The position numbers and the translations under genes were made by a program. Below are positions 8,820-16,412 of a stretch of DNA of 19,496 bases, piece by piece; the stretch's first letter is position 1; the number at the start of each line of letters is the position of its first letter. Below the pieces are notes generated by a model. It saw nothing but the letters and a program-made list of their open reading frames with translations, ran no database searches and had not been told where the DNA came from. Origin of the DNA: JANNOG01 sp050329415 (GTDB lineage: Bacteria; Actinomycetota; Actinomycetes; Actinomycetales; JBBAYJ01); assembly GCA_050329415.1 (NCBI GenBank), contig JBHJOS010000097.1, positions 1 through 19,496 of the forward strand. The letters are read 5' to 3'.

Positions 8820-9865
8820 GAGGAGCCGCGCCGGTGTCGGGGGATGCGCATCGTGACCAGGGTCCCGGCGCCCTGGGCGGTGGCCACGACCAGGCCGTGC
8901 GCCGGCCCGTACACCGATCGCAACCGCTCGTCGACGGCGAGGATGCCGAGGTGACGGGTCCCGCCGTCGCTGGCCAGCGCCCGCTCGAGCGCGTCCGGGT
9001 CGGTCCCCAGCCCGTCGTCCTCGACCGCCACGTGCACTTCGGCCCCGCGGTCCTCCAGGCGGATCCGCAGCCGGCCGCGACCGGGCCGGCCCTCCAGGCC
9101 GTGCCGGATGGCGTTCTCCACCACCGGCTGCAGCGTGAGGAACGGGACCTCGACGCCCAGCACCTCCGGCGCCACCCGCAGCGAGACGTCGAACCGGTCC
9201 CCGAAGCGGGCCTGCTCGAGCTCCAGGTAGATCTCGACGAGCCGGATCTCGTGGGCGAGGGTCGACAGGTCCGTGCGGTAGCGGAAGCCGGCCCGGAGGA
9301 ACTCGGCGAACGTCGACAGCAGGTCCTCCGCCTGCTCCGGGTCGGTGGCGATGAAGCCGGCGATGGCGGTGAGACAGTTGTGGAGGAAGTGCGGCGACAG
9401 CTCGGCACGCAGGACCCGCAGCTGCGCCGACTCCGCCTGACGGCGCGAGGCGTCCAGCTCCGCCAGCTCGAGGAAGCCCGACACCAGGCGGCAGTACCGG
9501 GCCAGGTCCTCGGCGTCGCGCCGCCGGGGACGCGGCAGGTGGACGTGGAGCACCGCGACCGGTGTGCCGGTGGGCGTGAGCGGGTGGACCAGCATGTCCG
9601 TCGCGGCCACCCGGTAGCGGGCCGGGGGGCGTTCCGTCTCGCGCCCGCCGGCTCCCGGCTCGCTGCGCTCGAGCAGTTCCTCGGCGGGCGGCACGGCGCC
9701 GGTCGCGGCGAGCAGCGCGCCGTCCGCCACGAGGGCCGCTCCCTGCGCGCCCAGCAGGCTCCGTGCCGTGGCCACGAGGAGGGTCGCGCTGCGGGCGTCG
9801 AGCCCGGAGCGCAGGCCGGCGGCGAGGCCGTCGAGGTCGGCCAGGGGCGCGGGTCCCCGGCTCAC
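8816..9865 (-). CDS. LytS-type sensor histidine kinase, no membrane segments
   Basis: A 349-residue kinase. Residues 10-130 look like a small GAF-type sensory domain (alpha/beta pattern, ending VAVLHVHLPRPRR). The His_kinase box follows: LRAELSPHFLHNCLTAI with the expected phosphoryl histidine H159 in the PHFLHN motif, and the ATPase domain has LQPVVENAIRHG (N box), EDDGLGTD (G1) and a C-terminal QGAGTLVTMRIP. There is no hydrophobic stretch long enough to cross the membrane, so it must sense an internal signal or sit on a membrane partner, most simply the symporter. It starts with a GTG at 9865 overlapping the symporter stop (GTGA) and ends overlapping the regulator start in the same way. 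Confidence 0.92.
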   Translation of the reverse strand: MSRGPAPLADLDGLAAGLRSGLDARSATLLVATARSLLGAQGAALVADGALLAATGAVPPAEELLERSEPGAGGRETERPPARYRVAATDMLVHPLTPTGTPVAVLHVHLPRPRRRDAEDLARYCRLVSGFLELAELDASRRQAESAQLRVLRAELSPHFLHNCLTAIAGFIATDPEQAEDLLSTFAEFLRAGFRYRTDLSTLAHEIRLVEIYLELEQARFGDRFDVSLRVAPEVLGVEVPFLTLQPVVENAIRHGLEGRPGRGRLRIRLEDRGAEVHVAVEDDGLGTDPDALERALASDGGTRHLGILAVDERLRSVYGPAHGLVVATAQGAGTLVTMRIPRHRRGSS

Positions 9866-11559
9866 GCCGGCCCGTCGGGCAGGTGCATCCGGGCGAACAT
9901 CCGGTCGACCCCGGGGACCCGTCGCCGGTCCGCCCGGGAGACCAGGACGGCGGTGGCGAAGGCGAGCGGGACCGACCACGCGGCCGGCGCGGCGAGCACG
10001 GTGTCGGCCCACGCCGAGTGGCGCTCGGCGAGGCCGGTCACCGACGCGAGCACCGCCAGGCCGGCCGCCGTCCCGCCGATGACGATGGACGCCAGTGCCC
10101 CGGAGCGGGTGAGCCCGCGCCACCACAGCCCGAGCAGCAGGACGGGGGTGAGGGACGAGGCGGCGATCGCGGTCGACCAGCCGACGAGGATGCTGATGTC
10201 GACCGACTCGACGAGCAGGCCCAGCGGCACGGCCACCGCGCCCCCGGCGATCGTCGCGTGGGGGAACCAGCGGATGCCACCCCCGAGGAGGTCGTGGCTG
10301 AGCGCCCCGGCCCCGGCGACGACGAGCCCGGACGCCGTCGACAGGAAGGCCGCGACCGCGCCGCCGGCGAGCACCGCGACGAGCGCGTCCCCGGCGGCGC
10401 CCCCGACGACGCGCTCGGGCACCACGAGCATGACCGAGTCGGTGGCGCCCGTGCTCAACAGGTCCGGGGCGAGGTGCCGGCCGAGCGCGCCGTAGATCGG
10501 CAGGGCGGAGTAGTACACGGCGATGAAGCCGAGCACGATCGCGGCCGTCCGCCGGGTGTCCACCCCGCTGACGTTCGTGGTGAAACGGACGAGGATGTGG
10601 GGCAGCCCGGCCAGCCCCACCGCCGAGGCCACGAGCAGCGAGTAGGCGACGTAGGTGCTGCGCCCACCCGGGGGCTCGCCGGCGTCCCCGAGCTCGCCCC
10701 AGTCCGCGCCGGTGACGGGCGTCAGCGAGGCGGTGTGGGGGACCGCGGTCCCCGCCGGCCAGGTGACGGTGGTGCCGGCCCCGATCTCCCGCTCGCCGGC
10801 GGTGAGGACGACCCCGGAGTCGTGGACCTCGCCGTCCACGGTGCCCGCGACGTGGGCCGTGACGTCGTCGTCGAGGACGACGGCGGTGCGGTCCTCGTAC
10901 CCGACCGCGGTGGTCTCGTGGAACACCGGCGGGCCGTCGGCCGGGGCGGGCCGGGGACCCGAGAACCACACGGCGAGCAGGACGGCCAGGGGCAGCAGGA
11001 TGCCGACCGCGATGAGGACGAACTGGAAGCCCTGCGCCGTCGTCACCGACCGCATGCCGCCGGCGAGCACGTTGACCACGACGATGACGACCACCGCGAC
11101 GACCCCCACCCAGTAGGGCCCCCCGGTCAGCACCTCGACGACCACTCCGGCGCCCTTGAGCTGGGCCAGCAGGTAGACCATGGCGATGACCGGGATGACG
11201 CAGGCCACCGCGCGGCCGATCCGGCGGTCGTCGAGCCGGTCCTCGAGGAACTCGGGAACGGTGTAGGCCCCGAACCGGCGCAGCGGGGCCACGACGAACA
11301 ACGCCATGACGACGAAGGCGGCGGCCCAGCCGACGGGGAACCACACCATGTCGATGCCGAAGGCGAGGACCAGGCCGGCCAGGCCGAGGTAGGACGCCGC
11401 GGACAGGGTGTCCCCGCACACCGCGGCCGCGTTCCAGCGGGGCCGGACCGCCCGGGAGGCGACGAGGAAGTTCGCCGGGGTGCGCGCGTGCCGGATCCCG
11501 GCGGAGCCGACCAGCAGGCTCGCCACCGTGACGGCCGCCACCGTCAGCGCGACGATCAC
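9862..11559 (-). CDS. Sodium:solute symporter, ActP-like
   Basis: A 565-residue SSS-family transporter with about thirteen membrane segments. Features include TPANFLVASRAVRP and the GDTLSAASYLG segment near the N-terminus, LAGGMRSVTTAQGFQF (165-180), a typical SSS signature, and FLSTASGLVVAGAGALSHDL in the core where sodium-binding Ser/Thr lie. It most resembles the acetate/pyruvate ActP-MctP branch; the substrate is inferred. Residues 200-300 form a roughly 100-residue extracytoplasmic insertion, rich in beta-type sequence, between two membrane segments. The GTG at 11559 overlaps the stop of the small membrane protein (GTGA); the stop overlaps the kinase start. The gene pairing with a small membrane protein is typical of ActP (yjcH-actP). 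Confidence 0.93.
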   Translation of the reverse strand: MIVALTVAAVTVASLLVGSAGIRHARTPANFLVASRAVRPRWNAAAVCGDTLSAASYLGLAGLVLAFGIDMVWFPVGWAAAFVVMALFVVAPLRRFGAYTVPEFLEDRLDDRRIGRAVACVIPVIAMVYLLAQLKGAGVVVEVLTGGPYWVGVVAVVVIVVVNVLAGGMRSVTTAQGFQFVLIAVGILLPLAVLLAVWFSGPRPAPADGPPVFHETTAVGYEDRTAVVLDDDVTAHVAGTVDGEVHDSGVVLTAGEREIGAGTTVTWPAGTAVPHTASLTPVTGADWGELGDAGEPPGGRSTYVAYSLLVASAVGLAGLPHILVRFTTNVSGVDTRRTAAIVLGFIAVYYSALPIYGALGRHLAPDLLSTGATDSVMLVVPERVVGGAAGDALVAVLAGGAVAAFLSTASGLVVAGAGALSHDLLGGGIRWFPHATIAGGAVAVPLGLLVESVDISILVGWSTAIAASSLTPVLLLGLWWRGLTRSGALASIVIGGTAAGLAVLASVTGLAERHSAWADTVLAAPAAWSVPLAFATAVLVSRADRRRVPGVDRMFARMHLPDGPA

Positions 11560-11987
11560 GCGGCGGGGTCCTCCGGGCCGCCGGTGCCGGGCGTGGCCCG
11601 GCGCAGCCAGCGCTGCTCGAGCCGGGTGGCCCGGCGGGCGTGGCTGCTGGCCAGGCAGTAGCAGAGCGCCAGCGCCCCCGCCGGGAGGAGCAGCCAGGCC
11701 GGTGCCGGCCACCCGGGCGGCCACCACGGGGGAGGGGTGTCGACGAGCGCGGGGACCACCGGCAGCAGGGCGAGCACCGCCGCCAGCACCGCGGCGTAGC
11801 GGACGGCCAGGCGGCGCTGGCGGTCGACCAGGACGGCGACGGCGTCGGGGTGGGCCCGGATGCCCCGGACCGTGGGCACGGCGCGCAGCTGGGCCGAGCG
11901 CCTGGCCCGGGCGGTGCTCGGGTGCATGACGACCCGCCGCGGTGCCGCCGTGCGCGATGCCGCCGTGGCCGTCTCGTCCGCTGCCAC
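11556..11987 (-). CDS. Small two-pass membrane protein, DUF485-like partner of the symporter
   Basis: A 143-residue protein: a basic Ala/Arg-rich N-terminus of about 60 residues, two membrane segments (about 63-82 and 94-112) joined by a Pro/Trp-rich turn (PPPWWPPGWPAPAW), and a charged tail. Position and topology match the DUF485/YjcH proteins encoded just before ActP-type symporters, but sequence similarity is weak, so the family call is by context. The GTG at 11987 has GAGGA four bases upstream and is preferred over the ATG at 11927, which has none. It is the first gene of the operon and its stop overlaps the symporter start. Confidence 0.7.
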   Translation of the reverse strand: MAADETATAASRTAAPRRVVMHPSTARARRSAQLRAVPTVRGIRAHPDAVAVLVDRQRRLAVRYAAVLAAVLALLPVVPALVDTPPPWWPPGWPAPAWLLLPAGALALCYCLASSHARRATRLEQRWLRRATPGTGGPEDPAA

Positions 11988-12212
11988 CTCGTCCTCGGGG
12001 TGCCTCGGGGCGGCCGCCCCCGGGCCACCGTGCCGGGAGGATAGCCCGCCCGCGGCGACCGGCCCGCTGTGAGGATGGGGCCGTGGCGAGCTACGTGTCC
12101 CGCACGACGGTGGACAGCGGGGACGCCTTCGCGCTCCCGGGGTGTGGAAGCCGGTCCTCGGGTACGTCGACGACGGGGAGGAAGCACACCAGGACCCCCG
12201 CCACGACCGTTC
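11988..12212. other. Intergenic region with possible gene debris
   Basis: 225 bases between the symporter operon and the ImmA-like gene. The promoter of the symporter operon should be in the part next to 11987, but no clear box is seen. On the plus strand a frame from GTG 12083 (VASYVSRTTVDSGDAFALPG) continues as VWKPVLGYVDDGEEAHQD in another frame if one base in the CCCGGGG run at 12136-12142 is dropped; the third positions are nearly all G or C in both pieces. I do not recognise the protein. It may be a decayed remnant or chance in high-GC DNA. Confidence 0.3.
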
Positions 12213-13481
12213 TCAGGCGGCCACCCGGCCCGCGTGATTGTCGATCTGGTGGCGGATCACCAGGGCGCTCACCTCGAATGCGTCCGCCAGGCGGTCCACG
12301 TCGTCGTCCGTGACCGCGGTCAGCGGGCCTGGAACCCGATCACGGATTCCCGTGATCGGCGCCAACAGTTCCGCGGCGAAGGCCCGCTCGGCCTGCTGGA
12401 CACCGGTCCTCGCCGAGGTCAGCGCGAAGGGCCGGTCGCGGCCGGTGGTGAGTGCGCGGTACAGCGCCCTGGCCTGACTGAACCGCAGACCCCTCCCTGA
12501 GCGGCCCTCCGGGACGACGAGCCGGACGACGTCCGCCTCGTTGCCCACGGCGTCGATCGACCGGTGAGGGAATGGTCGCGGGAGGGTCTCGACGACGTCG
12601 TCGAGACCGACAGGGCTGGACGGGTGCGGCTCGAGATCTGGACGCACGCTCTGCGCGGCCGCGAACCCGCGGGCCCAGGGGGCCGGCCCGGGAGCCCGCC
12701 GGATCGATGAGGTCACGCCAGCCCGCCACCGATCGAGATCGCCGACCGCGGCGGCCGTGGTCGAGCCAGGGCCCGGGACCGTGCCCGTCACCCAGGTCAC
12801 GAGGTCCCGGAGGCCGGAGGGCTCCGCCGCCGTCAGGACGTCGTCCAGCAGGTCCGGGGTCAGCTCCTGACTCGCCGACACCAACGCTTGCGCGACGGGT
12901 TCCGAGACGTCGTACGGATCGATGCCCAGGCGGGCGGCTGCCAGAGCGAACCCGCGTTCCTCGTCGTCGAGGGCGTGGACGGCCTGCCACTCGTCATGCA
13001 GTGCGGTACGCGGCACGCCGGCGTCGTCGAGCCGGGACAACGTGTTCTCGACGACGGCCGCAGCGGTCCGGACGAACGACTGCATGTCGACGCGAGCCGA
13101 CCCGTCCTCCACGAAGGCCACGCGGTCGTCGACCGAGCGCTCCCATACGAGCAGCGTCGAATCTCCGTCGGGGGCGAAACTGAGACGGGGCCACGGGAAG
13201 CCATCCCCCACGCTTCTCAGCGACAGCCCGGGAGACGCCGCCCCCGGCTTGGCGACGGCGGCCTGGAGTGCCCACCAGTGATAGGCCACCCATTCGGCCA
13301 GTGGGTACGCCGAGACGTGGATCGACTGCCGGAAGCTCCCCGTCCGCCGGTCACGGAGCAACGTGACCAATCGCTCGCCGACCGCGATCTCCAGGCGACA
13401 CCACGTCGCCTGGAGCTCCTTGGCCCGCACACCCCCGCCGTCGTCCCACTCCAGGACCACCCGCAGGTCCGTCTCAGCCAC
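12213..13481 (-). CDS. ImmA/IrrE-like protein without zinc motif, unknown function
   Basis: A 422-residue protein. The N-terminal part has a conserved-looking YPLAEWVAYHWW (59-70). The C-terminal part matches the ImmA/IrrE layout after the active site: FAAELLAP (368-375), then DDDVDRLADAFEVSALVIRHQI, the helix pattern of VS..VI..Q. Where active members have HExxH, this one reads ARALYRAL (337-344), so no zinc site and probably no proteolysis. ImmA/IrrE proteins cut repressors in mobile elements and stress responses; a protein keeping the fold but not the site may act as a sensor or adaptor. The GTG at 13481 overlaps the end of the preceding small gene by eight bases, so the two form a unit. 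No DNA-binding domain is evident. The middle (100-300) is unrecognised. Confidence 0.65.
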   Translation of the reverse strand: MAETDLRVVLEWDDGGGVRAKELQATWCRLEIAVGERLVTLLRDRRTGSFRQSIHVSAYPLAEWVAYHWWALQAAVAKPGAASPGLSLRSVGDGFPWPRLSFAPDGDSTLLVWERSVDDRVAFVEDGSARVDMQSFVRTAAAVVENTLSRLDDAGVPRTALHDEWQAVHALDDEERGFALAAARLGIDPYDVSEPVAQALVSASQELTPDLLDDVLTAAEPSGLRDLVTWVTGTVPGPGSTTAAAVGDLDRWRAGVTSSIRRAPGPAPWARGFAAAQSVRPDLEPHPSSPVGLDDVVETLPRPFPHRSIDAVGNEADVVRLVVPEGRSGRGLRFSQARALYRALTTGRDRPFALTSARTGVQQAERAFAAELLAPITGIRDRVPGPLTAVTDDDVDRLADAFEVSALVIRHQIDNHAGRVAA

Positions 13482-13855
13482 GGTCGTCCAGCCAGGCCGG
13501 CCACTCGTCCGATGCGAGGGGGTATCCCTTGTACTCGCCGAGCACCTGGTTGACGAGCCGGCCCTCCCAGCGGATGCCGTCACGCACCAGCCACACGTAT
13601 CGGGGGAATCCGCCTTCCCACGGCGCACCGACGTTCCCGCGGGCCACCCCGTCGCGAAGCCACCCCGTCGCGAAGCCACCCGGTGAGCGCTTCCGCCGAC
13701 GTGAGGGACGGAGGGCACGGCGTCGCGTCCGAACGCGGGCTCGGGCCACCGGCGAAGGACGGGTACGTCTTGTGCTCGGTGCTGCCGCGGTAGACGACGC
13801 GGGCAGCCAGCGCACCCAGGTCCGCGCCCTCCGGCACGGACCTCAGACGCCGCAT
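13474..13855 (-). pseudogene. Small conserved protein gene frameshifted by a 16-bp tandem duplication
   Basis: Two overlapping frames together make one 121-residue protein once one copy of the 16-bp repeat at 13644-13675 is removed. The first piece runs from ATG 13855 (MRRLRSVPEGADLGALAARV, then YRGSTEHKTYPSFAGGPSPR) to LTGWLRDGVA; the second continues ARGNVGAPWEGGFPRYVW, then EGRLVNQVLGEYKGYPL and EWPAWL to the TGA at 13474. I recall this family as short hypothetical proteins of Actinomycetota with the same HK.YPSFAG, EG.FPRYVW and GEYKGYPL blocks, often beside a protein like the one following here; its function is unknown. As written the product ends out of frame. A GTG at 13882 is an alternative start. 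The 13856-13927 stretch upstream has no recognisable gene. Confidence 0.7.
13644..13675. repeat. 16-bp perfect tandem duplication
   Basis: CCACCCCGTCGCGAAG occurs twice head to tail (13644-13659 and 13660-13675), followed by CCACCC again. Sixteen is not a multiple of three, so the second copy breaks the small gene; loss of one copy by slippage would restore it exactly. Confidence 0.95.
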
Positions 13856-13927
13856 GGGACGGCGGCGGCGGGGAGCCCTCACCCGTCGAGTGTGTCACGC
13901 AGCGCTTCCCGGACGGCGTCGTCCACA

Positions 13928-14055
13928 TCAGTCGGTCCCCACGACCTCCTCGGCCGACCGCAGGATGCAGAACTCGTTGCCCTCGGGGTCGGCCAGGACC
14001 ACCCAGCCGGTGCCCGGCCCGTGGCTGCCGCGGTGGTCGGCGACGTGGCGTCGTC
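13928..14055 (-). pseudogene. C-terminal remnant of a VOC-fold (glyoxalase-like) protein
   Basis: About 40 residues ending at the TGA at 13928, reading HVADHRGSHGPGTGWVVLAD, then PEGNEFCIL and a normal tail. The blocks GTGWVVLADPEGNEFC are the hallmark C-terminal strand region of small VOC-family proteins, which are normally 110-130 residues long. Everything before it is missing: the upstream frame is occupied by the acetyltransferase gene, whose stop lies right at the junction. So a deletion has fused the end of this gene to the end of its neighbour. It is not expected to make a product. Confidence 0.7.
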
Positions 14056-14559
14056 CTACCGGATCACCGTGGCCCAGTACCCGACGTCGATCCATCGCCC
14101 GAGCTTGCGGCCGACCTCGGGGAAGTGCGCGACCTTGCGCATCCCCGCCCTCTCGTGCAGGGCGACGCTGGCGTCGTTCGGCAGCGCGATCCCCGCTGCC
14201 ACGGTGTGGACCCCGGCTGCCCGCATCCGCTGGAACAGCTCGCCGTAGAGCGCCGCCCCGACCCCCCGGCCCCGGGCGCGTGGCGCCAGGTACGCACTGA
14301 TCTCGACCGAGTGCCGGTACGCCGCCCGGCTGCGCCAGGCCCCGGCGGAGGCGTAGCCGACGACCCCCTGGGTGGTGTCGGCCACGAGCCACGGCAGGCC
14401 GGCCCCCCGCACCCCGGCGACCCGGGAGGCCATCTCCCGGGCCGTGACCGGCTCCTCCTCGAAGGTGACGATCGTGTCGGCGACGTAGGGGTTGTAGACG
14501 GCGGCGATCGCCGCCGCGTCGTCAGCCGTCGCATCGCGCAGGATCAGCTCGTCGGGCAT
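14056..14559 (-). CDS. GNAT N-acetyltransferase, Pat/MddA-like
   Basis: A 167-residue single GNAT domain. The N-terminus LRDATADDAAAIAAVYNPYV, followed by TIVTFEEEPVT, and the middle GLPWLVAD, VVGYASAGAWRSRAAYRHSVE are those of phosphinothricin/methionine-sulfoximine acetyltransferases. Motif A with the acetyl-CoA pyrophosphate loop reads RARGRGVGAALY; the end FPEVGRKLGRWIDVGYW fits the same group. Such enzymes acetylate amino-acid analogues such as methionine sulfoximine or sulfone; the substrate here is inferred. The ATG at 14559 begins MPDELILRDA and matches family starts; a GTG at 14592 would add eleven residues, neither with a strong ribosome site. It lies downstream of the subtilase gene but behind its terminator, so it is likely transcribed alone. 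Confidence 0.9.
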   Translation of the reverse strand: MPDELILRDATADDAAAIAAVYNPYVADTIVTFEEEPVTAREMASRVAGVRGAGLPWLVADTTQGVVGYASAGAWRSRAAYRHSVEISAYLAPRARGRGVGAALYGELFQRMRAAGVHTVAAGIALPNDASVALHERAGMRKVAHFPEVGRKLGRWIDVGYWATVIR

Positions 14560-14599
14560 GGCCCATGACAGCGGACCGGGGACGGTGTCCACGAACGGC

Positions 14600-14637
14600 C
14601 GTCCCGGGCCCCGGCGACCGTGCCGCGGCCCGGGACG
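14600..14637 (-). terminator. Terminator hairpin of the subtilase gene
   Basis: Perfect 11-bp arms CGTCCCGGGCC (14600-14610) and GGCCCGGGACG (14627-14637) with a 16-base loop, beginning six bases past the subtilase stop on the minus strand. Confidence 0.7.
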
Positions 14638-14643
14638 CGGGGA

Positions 14644-16392
14644 TCAGCGGTGCCGGCGCGAGACGGCCGCCGTGGCGTCGACGATGCCCTCGCCGTACAG
14701 GCCGTTGACGGCCGTCGTGCCGTCGCACACCGCGTTGTACTCCGCCGGGTCGCGTTCCTCGTCGCTGTAGTCCTCGAACCCGGCGGCCGGGCACGCGCGG
14801 TCGGCTGCTGTGGTGAGGAGTCGCTCGCGCACGCGGTCCGGGTCCAGCGAGGTGTCGCCCCGCCGGGTGCGGCCGAACTCGTCCACGATCAGGGCCGCGA
14901 CCCCCGCCACGTGCGGCGACGCCATGGACGTCCCCTGTAGGTAGGTGTAGAACCCGCAGTTCTCGCCGCGCTTGTCGCACGAGACCAACGAGAAGTCGTC
15001 CACCGGGACGCCGTCGGCGTCCGCCAGGCCCTGCTCGATGGCGGCGCCCAGCGGGTAGGGGGAGAGGATCATGTTGCCGGGGGTCCGGTAGGCCGACGTG
15101 CCGACGTAGTCGCGGAACCAGCCGCCGGGGGCGGCGATGTCGACCGAGCCGAGGCCGTAGTTCGAGTAGTCGGCCTTGGTGCCCGAGGGACCCGTCGAGC
15201 CCACGGCGATGACGTGCGGGCCCTCGCTCGGCAGGTCGAGGCAGTCGTTGGTGACGACGCGCTCGACGGGCGGGGCCCCGTAGTCCGGGCTGGAGTCGTC
15301 GAAGCGGGTCGGCAGCGAGTAGTCGGCGTGCCCGTTGCCCGCCGCCGCGATCAGGGTCACCCCGCGCTCGTGGGCGTACTCGAGGGCCGCTGTGATCACC
15401 TGCTTCGTGAACGCCTGGTCGGCCAGGTCCTCCTCGCTCACCGTGCCCTCGACGTAGTCGTCCGCCGAGTCGCAGTTGAAGAGCCAGGGGTCGGTGTAGA
15501 AGCTCATGTTGACGACGTCGAGCCGGATGTCTGCCGCGTACGTGAGGGCGGCGACGGTCTCGTAGAGGAAGAAGTAGCCCGAGTCCTGGCCGGCGCGGAC
15601 GTTGACGAGCTCGGCGTCGGGCGCGACGCCGGCGATGCCGACGCTGTTGCGGGCGGCGGCGATGGTGCCCGCGACATGGGTGCCGTGGCCGTCGTGGTCG
15701 ACGTCGGCCGGGTCGATGCAGGTGGCTTCCTCGCACGGGCCGTCGATGTCCGGGATGTCCATGGTGAAGTTCCGGGACAGCTCCGCGTTGAAGTTGGGGG
15801 CCAGGTCCGGGTGGGCGCCGTCGATGCCGGTGTCGATGACCCCGACCTGCACGCCTCGGCCGGTGGCCCGGCGCCACGCACCGTCGCGGTTCGCACCGAT
15901 GGCCGCCATGTCCCACTGGAGGCTCGCCAGCGGGTCGGTCCCCCGGCCACGCCGTTCCGGGCGCTCGCCACCGGCCCCGGCGGCCGCTCGCTCGGCCGCC
16001 GACGGCCGCTCCTCGACGAACCGGTGCGGCATCCCCGGCCGCGCCGCGCCGACGCTGTGGTTGGACGCGGCACCCGCGACCGCGTCATCGGCCCGCACGT
16101 CGTCGAGGAAGCCCGCGGCCCGGGTCTCGACGAGCGCCAGCCCGACCGAGTCGTTGACGTCGACCACGGTGCCGCCGGCAGCCTCGACCGCGGCCAGGCC
16201 GGCGTCCGCCGGCCCGGGCTCGAAGGCGACGACATATTCGCCGGGGCCACCGTCCTACTCGGTGCTCGCGCTGGTGCTCGCGCTCGCGCTGGCGCTCGTG
16301 CTGGCGGACGGGGCGGCCGCGGCTCCAATGGCCGGGACGAGTGCCGTGGCGGTGACGACCAGACCGATGAGACACGATCGTGTGGCTCGCAT
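14644..16392 (-). pseudogene. Secreted subtilisin-like (S8) protease gene with in-frame TAG after the signal peptide
   Basis: The frame from ATG 16392 (ribosome site GGGGAG at five bases) encodes a clear signal peptide (MRATRSCLIGLVVTATALVP, ending AIGAAAAPS), then Ser-Ala-Thr repeats, then TAG as codon 46 (16257-16255), and continues in the same frame to the TGA at 14644: a propeptide-like stretch (GEYVVAFEPG, VVDVNDSVGLALVETRAAGF) and a full S8 domain. Catalytic residues are intact: D187 (VIDTGID), H236 (HGTHVAG), N353 (AAAGNG), S489 (GTSMASP). Paired cysteines suit an exported enzyme. Without readthrough, translation could restart only at internal codons such as GTG 16167, giving a form without export signal. 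So this is either a recent nonsense mutant, a sequencing error, or rarely a read-through gene. Coding quality after the stop shows no decay. Confidence 0.8.
16262..16303 (-). repeat. Degenerate 6-bp repeat encoding Ser-Ala/Thr linker
   Basis: Seven six-base units of the form G(T/C)GCT(C/G) in a row encode an STSASAS-type linker just after the subtilase signal peptide. The in-frame TAG lies four bases past the last unit on the coding strand. Confidence 0.8.
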
Positions 16393-16412
16393 GGCGGCTC
16401 CCCAGGTTCATG

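Noticed and set aside
8816..12187. A single 1123-residue minus-strand frame spanning kinase and symporter regions
   Set aside because: Only the part from 9865 down is the kinase. The rest is a low-complexity Arg/Gly/Pro shadow of the symporter, whose own frame has coherent membrane segments.
12340..13481. Active zinc protease
   Set aside because: No HExxH is present in the frame; the expected position reads ARALYRAL.
13879..13926. A 15-codon frame (VDDAVREALRDTLDG) whose TGA overlaps a GTG start of the small gene
   Set aside because: It looks protein-like and could be the tail of a lost first gene of the cassette, but it is too short to separate from chance.
12213..13928. A 571-residue version of the ImmA-like protein starting at 13928
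   Set aside because: The first 149 residues are out-of-frame reading of the small gene and VOC scar; the GTG at 13481 overlaps the upstream stop and begins the sensible protein.
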